Shown here piece by piece: positions 8,091 to 15,626 of a stretch of DNA of 40,502 nucleotides (position 1 is the first letter of the stretch; the number at the start of each line of letters is the position of its first letter). The notes under the pieces were generated by a model. It searched no databases. It was given only the letters and a program-made list of their open reading frames with translations, and was not told the DNA's origin. The stretch spans positions 1-40,502 of the forward strand of contig JAPJNH010000057.1 of the NCBI GenBank assembly GCA_026461075.1, written 5' to 3'. This stretch comes from Chitinophagales bacterium. GTDB taxonomy: Bacteria; Bacteroidota; Bacteroidia; Chitinophagales; CAIODY01. Both the position numbers and the translations under genes were made by a program.

Positions 8091-8606
8091 ATGTCTGAAA
8101 ATGTACAACGCGTAAAGGCTAGCGAACTAGAACTAAAGGAAAAACTAGTTAATGTTGGTCGTGTTACAAAAGTAACTAAAGGTGGTCGTACCTTCACTTT
8201 CTCTGCATTAGTTGTGGTAGGTGATGGTAACGGAATCGTAGGGCACGGCTTAGGTAAAGCGCGTGAAGTTTCTGAAGCTATTACAAAGGCTACTGAAGAT
8301 GCTAAGAAAAACTTAGTTAAAGTGCCTATCATGAAAGGAACTGTTCCTCATGAGCAAATGGGTAAATTCGGCGCAGGTCGCGTTCGTATCGCTCCAGCTT
8401 CTCATGGTACAGGTGTAATCGCGGGTGGTGCTATGCGTGCGGTTTTGGAAAGTGCTGGTGTAACTGACGTATTGGCTAAATCATTAGGTTCTTCTAATCC
8501 TCATAACGTTGTTAAGGCAACGATCAATGCTTTAGAAAGCTTACGTGATCCAATGACAATTGGTCATCACCGTTCTATGAGTATGAAACGCGTTTTCAAC
8601 GGTTAA
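8091..8606 (+). CDS. rpsE: 30S ribosomal protein S5
   Basis: S5 (uS5), 171 residues, acts in decoding accuracy at the mRNA entry side. The N-terminal double-stranded-RNA-binding-like domain shows as [20 protein letters not shown] and [20 protein letters not shown] at about residues 22-63. The C-terminal domain has [20 protein letters not shown] and [20 protein letters not shown]. Length is normal. It lies between rplR and rpmD in the conserved spc order. Confidence 0.98.
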   Translation: MSENVQRVKASELELKEKLVNVGRVTKVTKGGRTFTFSALVVVGDGNGIVGHGLGKAREVSEAITKATEDAKKNLVKVPIMKGTVPHEQMGKFGAGRVRIAPASHGTGVIAGGAMRAVLESAGVTDVLAKSLGSSNPHNVVKATINALESLRDPMTIGHHRSMSMKRVFNG

Positions 8607-8632
8607 TCTAAAAAGATCAAAGGAATAACAAG

Positions 8633-8812
8633 ATGGCTAAGATTAAAATAACATACGTAAACAGTGCTATCGATCGTAAGTACGATCAGAAAGCTACTAT
8701 TAAGGCTTTAGGTTTGAATAAACTTAATTCATGTGTAGAACACGAAGCAACTCCTCAAATTTTGGGAATGGTTCGCAAAGTGAATCACTTGGTTAAAGTT
8801 GAAAACGTTTAA
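8633..8812 (+). CDS. rpmD: 50S ribosomal protein L30
   Basis: This short gene encodes 59 residues beginning MAKIKITYVNSAIDRKYDQK and ending GMVRKVNHLVKVENV. It is L30 (uL30): the initial beta-strand, the TIKALGLNKLNSCVEHEATP segment and the final HLVKV strand fit the family, and the size is standard. It starts 26 nt after rpsE and ends 25 nt before rplO, its invariant place in the spc cluster. L30 is lost in some bacteria but is intact here. Confidence 0.95.
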   Translation: MAKIKITYVNSAIDRKYDQKATIKALGLNKLNSCVEHEATPQILGMVRKVNHLVKVENV

Positions 8813-8837
8813 TTGTAAATAAACAAAAGAGTTAATT

Positions 8838-9287
8838 ATGAATTTACATAATTTACGTCCTGCCAAAGGATCTGTAAAATCTGAAAAACGTATCGGTCGC
8901 GGTGAAGGATCGGGTCATGGCGGAACTGCTACGAAAGGTAATAAGGGTGCGCAATCACGTGCTGGTTATAAATCTAAGCGTGGTCATGAGGGTGGTCAAA
9001 CTCCAATCCAACGTCGTTTACCAAAACGTGGTTTCAAGTCTTTGAACCGTGTTGAATATATGGTTTTGAATCTTAACGATTTGACTCACTATGCAACTAA
9101 GTTCTCTACTGATACAGTAGATGTTGAATTGTTGCGTCAACACCGTCTTATTTCTAAAGACGCTAAGTTGAAAATCTTGGCTAATGGAGCTTTGGCTTCT
9201 AAAGTAAATGTGAAGGCTCACGCTTTCAGCGAAAAAGCAAAATCTGCAGTAGAAGCTTTAGGTGGAACTGCTGAAATTCTGAAGTAA
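8838..9287 (+). CDS. rplO: 50S ribosomal protein L15
   Basis: L15 (uL15), 149 residues, is a late 50S assembly protein. Its glycine-rich N-terminal extension is clear: MNLHNLRPAKGSVKSEKRIG followed by RGEGSGHGGTATKGNKGAQS, then GHEGGQTPIQRRLPKRGFKS. The C-terminal globular domain ends with SAVEALGGTAEILK. Length is normal. secY follows after only 16 nt, so L15 and SecY are almost certainly cotranscribed, as in most bacteria. Confidence 0.97.
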   Translation: MNLHNLRPAKGSVKSEKRIGRGEGSGHGGTATKGNKGAQSRAGYKSKRGHEGGQTPIQRRLPKRGFKSLNRVEYMVLNLNDLTHYATKFSTDTVDVELLRQHRLISKDAKLKILANGALASKVNVKAHAFSEKAKSAVEALGGTAEILK

Positions 9288-9303
9288 TTAATAACTTTAG
9301 TTC

Positions 9304-10650
9304 ATGAAAAGATTCTTAAATACGATTCGTAATATCTGGGCAATTAAAGAATTGCGCGATAAGATAGCATTAACTTTATTGTTAATTGCTATTTATCGTT
9401 TCGGTTCATACGTTGTTCTTCCTGGTATTAACCCCAACATGTTGTCTAAATTAGGTGCGAACGCTGGTAGCGGCTTACTTGGTTTGTTCAACACATTTGT
9501 GGGAGGTTCATTCTCTCGCGCTTCAATCTTTGCATTAGGTATCATGCCATATATCTCCGCTTCCATTGCATTGCAATTGTTAGGAATGGCTGTTCCTTAC
9601 TTCCAAAGATTACAGCGTGACGGTGAAAGTGGACGTCGTAAATTGAATCAATATACACGTTTTGCAACTATTGTGATAACTGCTTTGCAATCAATTGCTT
9701 ACGTTACTTATCTTAACAATCAAGTTGAAGCAGGTGGTATTACGATTGCTCCAGGTTTGTTTTGGTTCTCTACAATCGTGACACTTACAGCGGGAACGAT
9801 GTTCGCACTGTGGTTAGGTGAGCGTATTACAGATAAAGGTATCGGAAATGGTGTTTCTTTATTGATCATGGTCGGTATCATGGCTCGTTTTCCTCAGGCT
9901 ATCTGGAGCGAATTAGATAGTAAAGTACAACGCGCGGGAGGTGGAATGATTATGTTCTTAGTAGAAATGATTTTCTTGGTGTTCGTATTGTTCTTTATTA
10001 TCTTGTTAGTACAAGGTACTCGTAAAATTCCTATTCAATACGCTAAACGTATCATTGGTAATAAGCAGTATGGTGGTGTTCGTCAATATTTGCCTTTGAA
10101 AGTAAATGCTGCAGGTGTTATGCCTATCATCTTTGCTCAAGCAATTATGTTCGTACCTAGTTTGTTCTTGCAAATGTTCCCTAATAATAGTTTTGTACAA
10201 TACATCTCTAACTACGAAGGGTTTGGTTATAATTTATTGTTCGGTTTATTAGTAGTTACTTTTACTTATTTCTACACAGCTTTGATTATTAATCCTGTTC
10301 AAATGGCTGATGAGATGAAACGTAACAATGGCTTTATCCCAGGTGTTAAACCGGGTAAAAAGACTGCTGAATACATTGATAGCATTATCTCTCGTATTAC
10401 TTTACCAGGATCTGTATTCTTAGCTTTGGTTGCAATTATGCCTGCATTCGCTCGTGTAATCGGCATCAACTCTCAGTTTGCTAATTTCTTTGGAGGTACT
10501 TCAATTCTTATCATGGTAGGAACTATCCTAGATACACTTCAACAAGTTGAAAGCCATTTATTAAGTCGCCACTATGATGGTTTGATGAAGAATGGTCGTA
10601 TTAAAGGTCGTCAAGTTGCAAACTCTGCAATTGCTGTTCCTCAAGGATAA
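9304..10650 (+). CDS. secY: Preprotein translocase subunit SecY
   Basis: SecY, 448 residues, is the pore subunit of the SecYEG channel in the inner membrane. About ten hydrophobic segments are visible, starting at IALTLLLIAIYRFGSYVVLP. Diagnostic stretches are ALGIMPYISASIALQLLGM, the RDGESGRRKLNQYTRF loop, WLGERITDKGIGNGVSLLIM, and the cytosolic loop region with NNGFIPGVKPGKKTAEYID. The size is usual. It sits 16 nt after rplO and 11 nt before map. adk, which separates secY and map in many Firmicutes, is absent. Confidence 0.98.
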   Translation: MKRFLNTIRNIWAIKELRDKIALTLLLIAIYRFGSYVVLPGINPNMLSKLGANAGSGLLGLFNTFVGGSFSRASIFALGIMPYISASIALQLLGMAVPYFQRLQRDGESGRRKLNQYTRFATIVITALQSIAYVTYLNNQVEAGGITIAPGLFWFSTIVTLTAGTMFALWLGERITDKGIGNGVSLLIMVGIMARFPQAIWSELDSKVQRAGGGMIMFLVEMIFLVFVLFFIILLVQGTRKIPIQYAKRIIGNKQYGGVRQYLPLKVNAAGVMPIIFAQAIMFVPSLFLQMFPNNSFVQYISNYEGFGYNLLFGLLVVTFTYFYTALIINPVQMADEMKRNNGFIPGVKPGKKTAEYIDSIISRITLPGSVFLALVAIMPAFARVIGINSQFANFFGGTSILIMVGTILDTLQQVESHLLSRHYDGLMKNGRIKGRQVANSAIAVPQG

Positions 10651-10661
10651 TTCTTTAAGCG

Positions 10662-11483
10662 ATGAGTGAGGTTACGTATAAGACATCTGAGGAGATCGAA
10701 TTAATAAAAAAAAGTTCTTTGTTAGTCAGTGCGGCTTTAGCTGAAGTAGCTAAAGTGATTGCACCAGGTGTAACAACATTAGATTTAGATAAGGTTGCTG
10801 ATGACTTTATTACTAAAAATGGTGGATATCCGGTATTTAAGGGATATCAAGTGTATGATCAAGCTTATCCATTTGCTACTTGTATTAGTGTAAATGATGC
10901 TGTTGTGCATGGTTTACCTAATGATTATGTAATTCGGGACGGAGACATTATTTCAGTGGATATTGGGGTGAAGATGAATGACTTTATTGGTGATTCAGCA
11001 TATACCTTTGCGGTTGGAAATGTGAAAGAAGAAGTACTTAATTTATTGCGTGTTACAAAACAGAGTTTATATCTAGGTATAGATCAAGCGAAAGTGAATA
11101 ATAGAGTAGGTGATATTGGCTTTGCTGTTCAAAGTCATTGTGAAGGAAATGGTTATAGTGTTGTGACAGAGCTAGTTGGTCATGGAGTTGGAAGAGAGTT
11201 GCACGAGGATCCTCAGATTCCTAATTATGGAAGAAGAGGTGCAGGAAAGAAGTTACAAGAGGGATTGGTTATAGCAATAGAGCCGATGATTAATTTAGGG
11301 AAGAAAGAATTAGGAGTGGCGGAAGATGGTTGGACTTACATAACGAAGGACGGTAAAGCGTCTGCACATTATGAACATACCATTGCCTTAACTAAGTCGG
11401 GACCAGTGATATTGAGTGATTTCAGTATTGTGGAACAGGCGGAGTTATCCAATAAAAATTTAAATACAAGTTATTTTGCATAA
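10662..11483 (+). CDS. map: Type I methionine aminopeptidase
   Basis: MetAP, 273 residues, removes the initiator methionine from nascent proteins. The five metal ligands of the pita-bread fold are all present by position: D100 (SVDIG), D111 (IGDSAYTF), H174 ([12 protein letters not shown]), E207 (IAIEPM) and E238 (YEHTIALT); H83 and H181 are in the expected places. The type I form fits the absence of a large insert. Its codon use (more AGA, TTA and GTG) looks less biased than in the ribosomal genes around it. The last base of its stop codon is the first base of infA's ATG. Confidence 0.97.
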   Translation: MSEVTYKTSEEIELIKKSSLLVSAALAEVAKVIAPGVTTLDLDKVADDFITKNGGYPVFKGYQVYDQAYPFATCISVNDAVVHGLPNDYVIRDGDIISVDIGVKMNDFIGDSAYTFAVGNVKEEVLNLLRVTKQSLYLGIDQAKVNNRVGDIGFAVQSHCEGNGYSVVTELVGHGVGRELHEDPQIPNYGRRGAGKKLQEGLVIAIEPMINLGKKELGVAEDGWTYITKDGKASAHYEHTIALTKSGPVILSDFSIVEQAELSNKNLNTSYFA

Positions 11484-11701
11484 TGGCAAAACAAGATGTA
11501 ATAACGCAAGACGGTACAATCGAAGAAGCGAATAGCAATGCGATGTTCAAAGTAAAGTTGGAAAATGGTCACTCTATTTTAGCAACGATCTCTGGAAAGA
11601 TGCGCATGCACTATATTCGTATTCTTCCAGGAGATAGAGTTCAGGTGGAAATGAGTCCGTACGATTTAACAAGAGGACGTATCATTTTCCGTTATAAATA
11701 A
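11483..11701 (+). CDS. infA: Translation initiation factor IF-1
   Basis: IF-1, 72 residues, binds the 30S A-site during initiation. The OB fold is recognisable: [40 protein letters not shown] and [20 protein letters not shown], ending RIIFRYK. The length of 72 is the standard size. Its ATG overlaps the map stop codon by one base (TAATG), which indicates translational coupling to map. rpmJ follows after 33 nt. Confidence 0.98.
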   Translation: MAKQDVITQDGTIEEANSNAMFKVKLENGHSILATISGKMRMHYIRILPGDRVQVEMSPYDLTRGRIIFRYK

Positions 11702-11734
11702 ACTAACAATTAAAGAAGCATAAATTACTCAATC

Positions 11735-11851
11735 ATGAGAGTTAGAGCATCCATCAAAAAAAGAAGTGAAGACTGCAAAATTGTCCGCAGAAAGGGCAAA
11801 TTGTTCATCATTAACAAGAAAAATCCTCGTTTTAAACAACGTCAAGGATAA
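11735..11851 (+). CDS. rpmJ: 50S ribosomal protein L36, zinc-free type
   Basis: This 38-residue protein begins [20 protein letters not shown] and ends [13 protein letters not shown], which is L36 (bL36). In the zinc-binding form four ligands are expected near positions 11, 14, 27 and 32-33. Here only Cys14 is left, with Ser11, Asn27 and Phe33 at the other sites. It is therefore a C-minus version that cannot form the zinc ribbon. It lies between infA and rpsM, the usual place. Confidence 0.95.
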   Translation: MRVRASIKKRSEDCKIVRRKGKLFIINKKNPRFKQRQG

Positions 11852-11887
11852 TCGATTTTAAATTTCTACAAACTAACATAACAAAAC

Positions 11888-12268
11888 ATGGCCCGTATTT
11901 CAGGTGTAGACTTACCTAAAAACAAAATCGGCGAAGTAGGATTATCCTATTTGTTCGGTGTTGGTCGCAGCGGTGGCCGCAAAATTCTTTTGCAAGCCGG
12001 CATCGACCCATCTAAAAAGGTAAAAGATTGGAATGATGACGAATTGAATAAAATTCGTACGATTATCAACAATGAATGGAAAGTGGAAGGAGCTCTACGT
12101 AGCGAAATCCAGTTAAACATTAAGCGTTTGATGGATATCGGTTGTTACCGTGGTATTCGTCATCGTAAGGGATTGCCTTTGCGTGGACAACGTACACGTA
12201 CTAACTCACGTACTCGTAAGGGTAAACGTAAGACAGTTGCAGGTAAGAAAAAGGCACCTACAAAATAA
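11888..12268 (+). CDS. rpsM: 30S ribosomal protein S13
   Basis: S13 (uS13), 126 residues, lies in the 30S head and touches the P-site tRNA and 50S bridges. Recognised by [20 protein letters not shown], by the helix-hairpin-helix-like [17 protein letters not shown], and by the C-terminal [20 protein letters not shown] with the conserved GLPxRGQRTxTNxRTRKG pattern. The basic tail ends KKKAPTK. It starts the alpha part of the cluster. The 93-nt gap after it is the longest between ribosomal genes in the window. Confidence 0.98.
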   Translation: MARISGVDLPKNKIGEVGLSYLFGVGRSGGRKILLQAGIDPSKKVKDWNDDELNKIRTIINNEWKVEGALRSEIQLNIKRLMDIGCYRGIRHRKGLPLRGQRTRTNSRTRKGKRKTVAGKKKAPTK

Positions 12269-12282
12269 AATTAGTTCAGGTC

Positions 12283-12340
12283 AAAATAATGTATTATTTT
12301 CGCGCGGCTTAAGGTTGCTCGGGATACATTTAAACCGTGC
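12283..12340 (+). promoter_or_regulatory. Two adjacent hairpins between rpsM and rpsK
   Basis: The first is a perfect AT inverted repeat, AAAATAAT (12283-12290) and ATTATTTT (12293-12300), separated by GT. The second pairs GCGCGG (12302-12307) with CCGTGC (12335-12340), including one G-U pair, and continues after one C/A mismatch with TTAAG (12309-12313) against TTTAA (12329-12333), leaving a 15-nt loop. Together they fill most of the 93-nt gap. The CG-rich run CGCGCGG stands out in AT-rich surroundings. In E. coli the alpha operon is controlled by S4 through structured mRNA at rpsM; a similar role here is inference. Confidence 0.5.
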
Positions 12341-12361
12341 TTAAAATTAAATTAAAAGACA

Positions 12362-12769
12362 ATGGCAAAAACCTCATCTGCAGGCGCAGGGAAGAAAGTT
12401 ACCAAAAAGAAAACAGTTAAAACTGATGCTGAAGGTGTTGCACACATCCAGGCTTCATTCAATAACTTAATTGTATCCATGACAAACAAAACTGGACAGG
12501 TGATCTCTTGGTCATCAGCTGGTAAAATGGGTTTCCGTGGATCTAAGAAAAACACACCTTATGCTGCTCAAATGGCTGCTTCTGACGCTGCGAAAGTAGC
12601 TCATGATGCAGGAATGCGTAAGTGTGAAGTGTTTGTAAAAGGACCAGGATCAGGACGTGAGTCTGCGATTCGTGCGATTTCACAAACAGGTATCGAAGTT
12701 ACTATCATACGTGATGTAACTCCAATGCCACATAACGGATGTCGTCCTCCGAAAGCAAGACGTGTATAA
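12362..12769 (+). CDS. rpsK: 30S ribosomal protein S11
   Basis: S11 (uS11), 135 residues, lies on the platform near the mRNA exit. After a lysine-rich N-terminal extension of about 20 residues the core is clear: [56 protein letters not shown], and the C-terminal [18 protein letters not shown] with the conserved [12 protein letters not shown] end. It follows rpsM after a structured 93-nt gap and precedes rpsD by 30 nt. Confidence 0.98.
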   Translation: MAKTSSAGAGKKVTKKKTVKTDAEGVAHIQASFNNLIVSMTNKTGQVISWSSAGKMGFRGSKKNTPYAAQMAASDAAKVAHDAGMRKCEVFVKGPGSGRESAIRAISQTGIEVTIIRDVTPMPHNGCRPPKARRV

Positions 12770-12799
12770 TCTTTATTAATTTAAACAACCCTATATAAA

Positions 12800-13405
12800 A
12801 TGGCTAGATACACAGGACCAGCTTCCAAAATTGCTCGTAATTTTGGTGAACCTATTTTCGGTGCCGATAAAGCCTTCGATCGCAAGAATTATCCGAGCGG
12901 TATGCATGGTATGGCACGTAAGAAAAAGCAGCAGTCTGACTATGCTTTGCAATTGAAAGAAAAACAAAAGGCCAAATACACTTATGGCATTTTGGAACGT
13001 CAATTCCGCAAAATATTTGTCGAAGCTGCGCGTAAACATGGAGTAACAGGTGAAAACTTGTTGAAATTGTTAGAAGCACGCTTAGATAACACAGTATTCC
13101 GTTTAGGAATTGCTCCTACTCGTCGTGCTGCTCGTCAATTGGTTAGTCATAACCACATTGAGGTTAACGGTGTTAATACTAATTCTCCATCATTCACTTT
13201 GCGTAAAGGTGATGTTGTGACAGTTACGTTGAAAGCTCGTGAAATGGAGGTAATTCAAACTTCATTGCGTAACAAAGGAAAGAATTTCCCTTGGTTGCAA
13301 TGGAACGAAGATAAAATGGAGGGTACTTTCATCGCAATGCCTGAAAGAGATCAGATTCCTGAGAATATCAAGGAACAACTTATCGTTGAACTTTACTCTA
13401 AGTAA
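12800..13405 (+). CDS. rpsD: 30S ribosomal protein S4
   Basis: S4 (uS4), 201 residues, starts 30S assembly and is a translational repressor of the alpha operon in several bacteria. The N-terminus is [20 protein letters not shown], followed by [20 protein letters not shown]. The S4 RNA-binding domain is at about residues 92-150 with [20 protein letters not shown] and [20 protein letters not shown]. It is a type without the N-terminal CxxC zinc cluster. The 75-nt gap to rpoA contains a long two-part hairpin that could be a target of S4 (inference). Confidence 0.97.
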   Translation: MARYTGPASKIARNFGEPIFGADKAFDRKNYPSGMHGMARKKKQQSDYALQLKEKQKAKYTYGILERQFRKIFVEAARKHGVTGENLLKLLEARLDNTVFRLGIAPTRRAARQLVSHNHIEVNGVNTNSPSFTLRKGDVVTVTLKAREMEVIQTSLRNKGKNFPWLQWNEDKMEGTFIAMPERDQIPENIKEQLIVELYSK

Positions 13406-13410
13406 TCCAC

Positions 13411-13452
13411 TGATTAAACTTGATTTTGGATATTTCCAATCAATCTTAATCA
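13411..13452 (+). promoter_or_regulatory. Long hairpin between rpsD and rpoA
   Basis: The outer arms TGATTAA (13411-13417) and TTAATCA (13446-13452) pair perfectly. A 2x2 internal loop (AC / TC) follows, then TTGATT (13420-13425) with AATCAA (13438-13443). A two-base TT bulge is followed by GGA with TCC, closed by a TATT loop. This makes 16 base pairs in 42 nt. No T-run follows, so it does not look like a terminator. A pyrimidine-rich stretch (ctttccttcactttc) separates it from the rpoA start. Confidence 0.6.
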
Positions 13453-13480
13453 CTTTCCTTCACTTTCAATTAAATATAAA

Positions 13481-14473
13481 ATGGCTTTATTAAATTTCGT
13501 AAAACCAGATAAAATTATCCTAAACAAGGCAAACGACTTCGAAGGTACATTCGAATTCCGTCCATTAGAGCCTGGTTTTGGAGTAACGATAGGCAATGCT
13601 TTGCGTCGCGTATTGTTATCATCATTAGAAGGATATGCAATTACTAACATCAAAATCAGTGGTGTTGAGCATGAATTTTCTACGATTAAAGGTGTAATGG
13701 AAGACGTTACAGAAATCGTTTTGAATTTGAAGCAAGTGCGCTTGAAAAAAGTAATTGATACCGACCTTAGCTCTGAAAAAATCGTTTTAAGCATCAAAGG
13801 TAAAGAAGAATTACGTGCTGAAACTATTGGTAAACATACTACTAGTTTCATGGTAATGAATCCTGATTTGTTGTTATGTCGTATGGATCCTGCTACTAAT
13901 TTGAATATCGAATTAACGATTGAAAATGGTCGCGGTTATGTTCCTGCGGAAGATAACAAAAACAAAGAAGGTGCTTTAGGAACAATTGCAATAGATTCTA
14001 TTCATACTCCAATCAAGAATGTTAAATACGCTATTGAAAATACGCGTGTTGAACAAAAGACGGATTACGAAAAGTTGATTTTGGATGTTACTACTGACGG
14101 CACTATTCACCCTGAAGAGGCTGTTAAAGATGCTGCTAAAATCTTGATTCAACATTTGATGTTGATCAGCGATGAAAAAATCACTTTCGATGATTTCAGC
14201 GAGTCTGCTCACGAAGTAGTTGATGATCATGTTTTACACATGAGAAAACTATTGAAGACTCCACTTGAAGATTTAGATTTAAGTGTTCGTGCTTACAATT
14301 GCTTAAAAACTGCAAAGATTAATAACTTAAGTGAGTTGGTTAAGTTTGATCTTAATGATTTGTTGAAATTCCGTAACTTCGGTAAGAAGTCTTTGACTGA
14401 AATCGAAGCGATGGTACACGAAAAAGGTTTACACTTCGGTATGGACCTCAGCAAATACAAATTAGAAGATTAA
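13481..14473 (+). CDS. rpoA: DNA-directed RNA polymerase alpha subunit
   Basis: RpoA, 330 residues, dimerises to start RNA polymerase assembly. The N-terminal domain shows [20 protein letters not shown] and [20 protein letters not shown] near residues 25-65. The C-terminal domain begins at about residue 257 after a linker and contains [20 protein letters not shown] and [20 protein letters not shown], including the conserved arginine and asparagine used for UP-element and activator contact. Length is standard. It lies 75 nt after rpsD, with a hairpin in that gap, and 36 nt before rplQ. Confidence 0.98.
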   Translation: MALLNFVKPDKIILNKANDFEGTFEFRPLEPGFGVTIGNALRRVLLSSLEGYAITNIKISGVEHEFSTIKGVMEDVTEIVLNLKQVRLKKVIDTDLSSEKIVLSIKGKEELRAETIGKHTTSFMVMNPDLLLCRMDPATNLNIELTIENGRGYVPAEDNKNKEGALGTIAIDSIHTPIKNVKYAIENTRVEQKTDYEKLILDVTTDGTIHPEEAVKDAAKILIQHLMLISDEKITFDDFSESAHEVVDDHVLHMRKLLKTPLEDLDLSVRAYNCLKTAKINNLSELVKFDLNDLLKFRNFGKKSLTEIEAMVHEKGLHFGMDLSKYKLED

Positions 14474-14509
14474 TTCCTTACCCTAAAAAAGACTAGCGTC
14501 AAATAAATC

Positions 14510-15016
14510 ATGAGACACGGAAGAAAAGTAAACCAGTTAAGTCGTACAAAAGCACATCGTGATGCGCTTTTGGCCAATATGACCATTTCGCTTATCAAAC
14601 ATAAGCGTATGATCACTACGGTAGCTAAAGCTAAAGCTTTGCGTCGTTATGTTGAGCCTTTATTGACTCGTGCTAAGGTTGATAATACACACAATCGTCG
14701 TATTGTATTCTCTTATTTGCAAGATAAATATGCTATCACTGAATTGTTCGGTGGTGTTGCTGAAAAGATTGCTAATCGTCCTGGAGGATATACTCGTATC
14801 ATTAAAGTTGGTTTCCGTCCCGGAGATAGCGCTGATATGGCGATGATTGAGTTGGTTGACTATAACACAACTTACCAAAGCAAAGCTCAACAAAAATCAG
14901 GTGCTGCTGCAGCTCCTGCTAAGAAAACTCGTCGTGCTGGTGGTACTCGTAAGAAAGCTACCAAGGACGAAGGTGAAGCTCCGGCTAGCGAAGCTACAGA
15001 AACATCTGCTGAATAA
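14510..15016 (+). CDS. rplQ: 50S ribosomal protein L17 with C-terminal extension
   Basis: L17 (bL17), 168 residues, contacts the tunnel exit surface. The core is clear: [73 protein letters not shown] and [11 protein letters not shown]. The core ends near residue 122. The remaining 45 or so residues are a low-complexity tail, first basic ([15 protein letters not shown]) and then acidic ([16 protein letters not shown]). It is the last gene before the strong terminator at 15037-15071. Confidence 0.97.
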   Translation: MRHGRKVNQLSRTKAHRDALLANMTISLIKHKRMITTVAKAKALRRYVEPLLTRAKVDNTHNRRIVFSYLQDKYAITELFGGVAEKIANRPGGYTRIIKVGFRPGDSADMAMIELVDYNTTYQSKAQQKSGAAAAPAKKTRRAGGTRKKATKDEGEAPASEATETSAE

Positions 15017-15036
15017 TTTAATTCAAGCAACGCATA

Positions 15037-15071
15037 AAAAAGCCCATTCGAAAGAATGGGCTTTTTGTTTT
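15037..15071. terminator. Bidirectional intrinsic terminator after rplQ
   Basis: Arms 15037-15049 (AAAAAGCCCATTC) and 15054-15066 (GAATGGGCTTTTT) are perfectly complementary over 13 bp with a GAAA tetraloop. A T-rich stretch follows on plus, and the A-run before it serves as the U-run on minus. It lies between the convergent genes rplQ (plus) and the acyl-CoA thioesterase (minus), so it can end both transcripts and closes the ribosomal supercluster. Confidence 0.92.
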
Positions 15072-15109
15072 ATTAGAATGGAGGAAAACGAAAAAAGGAG
15101 AAGAAAGAA

Positions 15110-15625
15110 TTACTCTTGAGAAAACAGCTTTTTTAACGCTTCTGCTTCGTGCGCTTTAATTTTACCGGCAAGTACCAGTCTGACTTCTCTTCTACGCTCT
15201 GCGCCCTCAAAAACGGCCTTTTCCTGATCAGTCTCTGGAATGATTGGAGGAACATCTAATGGAACCCCGTTTTCATCTAAAGCAACAAACGTATAAAAGG
15301 CTTCATTTGAAGTTACCTTCTTACCATGGCGCAGTGTCTGCGCATAGACTACCATATGTACTTCCATAGAAGTTTTGAATGCTCGTGTAACTTTTGCTTC
15401 GATTGTAATCACCGAACCTAATTTGATCGGTTGTTTGAAAGAAACGTTATCTACTGAAGCCGTTACCACTGAAGACATGGCATGTTTGGATGCAGCCAAT
15501 GCGGAAGCAATATCCATCCAATACAATAAACGTCCACCCATTAGGTTTCCTAATAGGTTGATATCATTTGGAAGGACTAATTCCGTCATTATCGTTAGCG
15601 AATCGCTCGGTTTTTTAGCTTCCAT
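15110..15625 (-). CDS. Acyl-CoA thioesterase, YciA-like hotdog family
   Basis: A 171-residue single-domain hotdog thioesterase likely to hydrolyse acyl-CoA in the cytosol. The N-terminal part has NDINLLGNLMGGRLLYWMDI and the helix with ASALAASKHA. This is the hotdog pattern in which an acidic residue (D38 in WMDIA) acts in catalysis. Strands with VTASVDNVSFKQPIKLGSVI and ITIEAKVTRAFKTSMEVHMV follow, then the conserved NEAFYTFVALDENG. The charged C-terminal 45 residues are usual in the family. It starts one base after the pyk stop codon, the last gene of a five-gene minus-strand run. Confidence 0.88.
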   Translation of the reverse strand: MEAKKPSDSLTIMTELVLPNDINLLGNLMGGRLLYWMDIASALAASKHAMSSVVTASVDNVSFKQPIKLGSVITIEAKVTRAFKTSMEVHMVVYAQTLRHGKKVTSNEAFYTFVALDENGVPLDVPPIIPETDQEKAVFEGAERRREVRLVLAGKIKAHEAEALKKLFSQE

Positions 15626-15626
15626 A

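Noticed and set aside
8615-8632. aaaggaataacaag before rpmD as a Shine-Dalgarno site
   Set aside because: Only AGGA matches and the spacing is long; neighbouring genes have nothing similar.
12295-12302. TATTTTCG before rpsK as an internal -7 box
   Set aside because: Differs from TAnnTTTG and has no TTTG at 19-21 nt upstream; the bases are better explained by the two inverted repeats.
12150-12344. 64-codon frame starting within rpsM and ending before rpsK
   Set aside because: It is an out-of-frame shadow of rpsM; its extension covers the structured gap and shows no protein family features.
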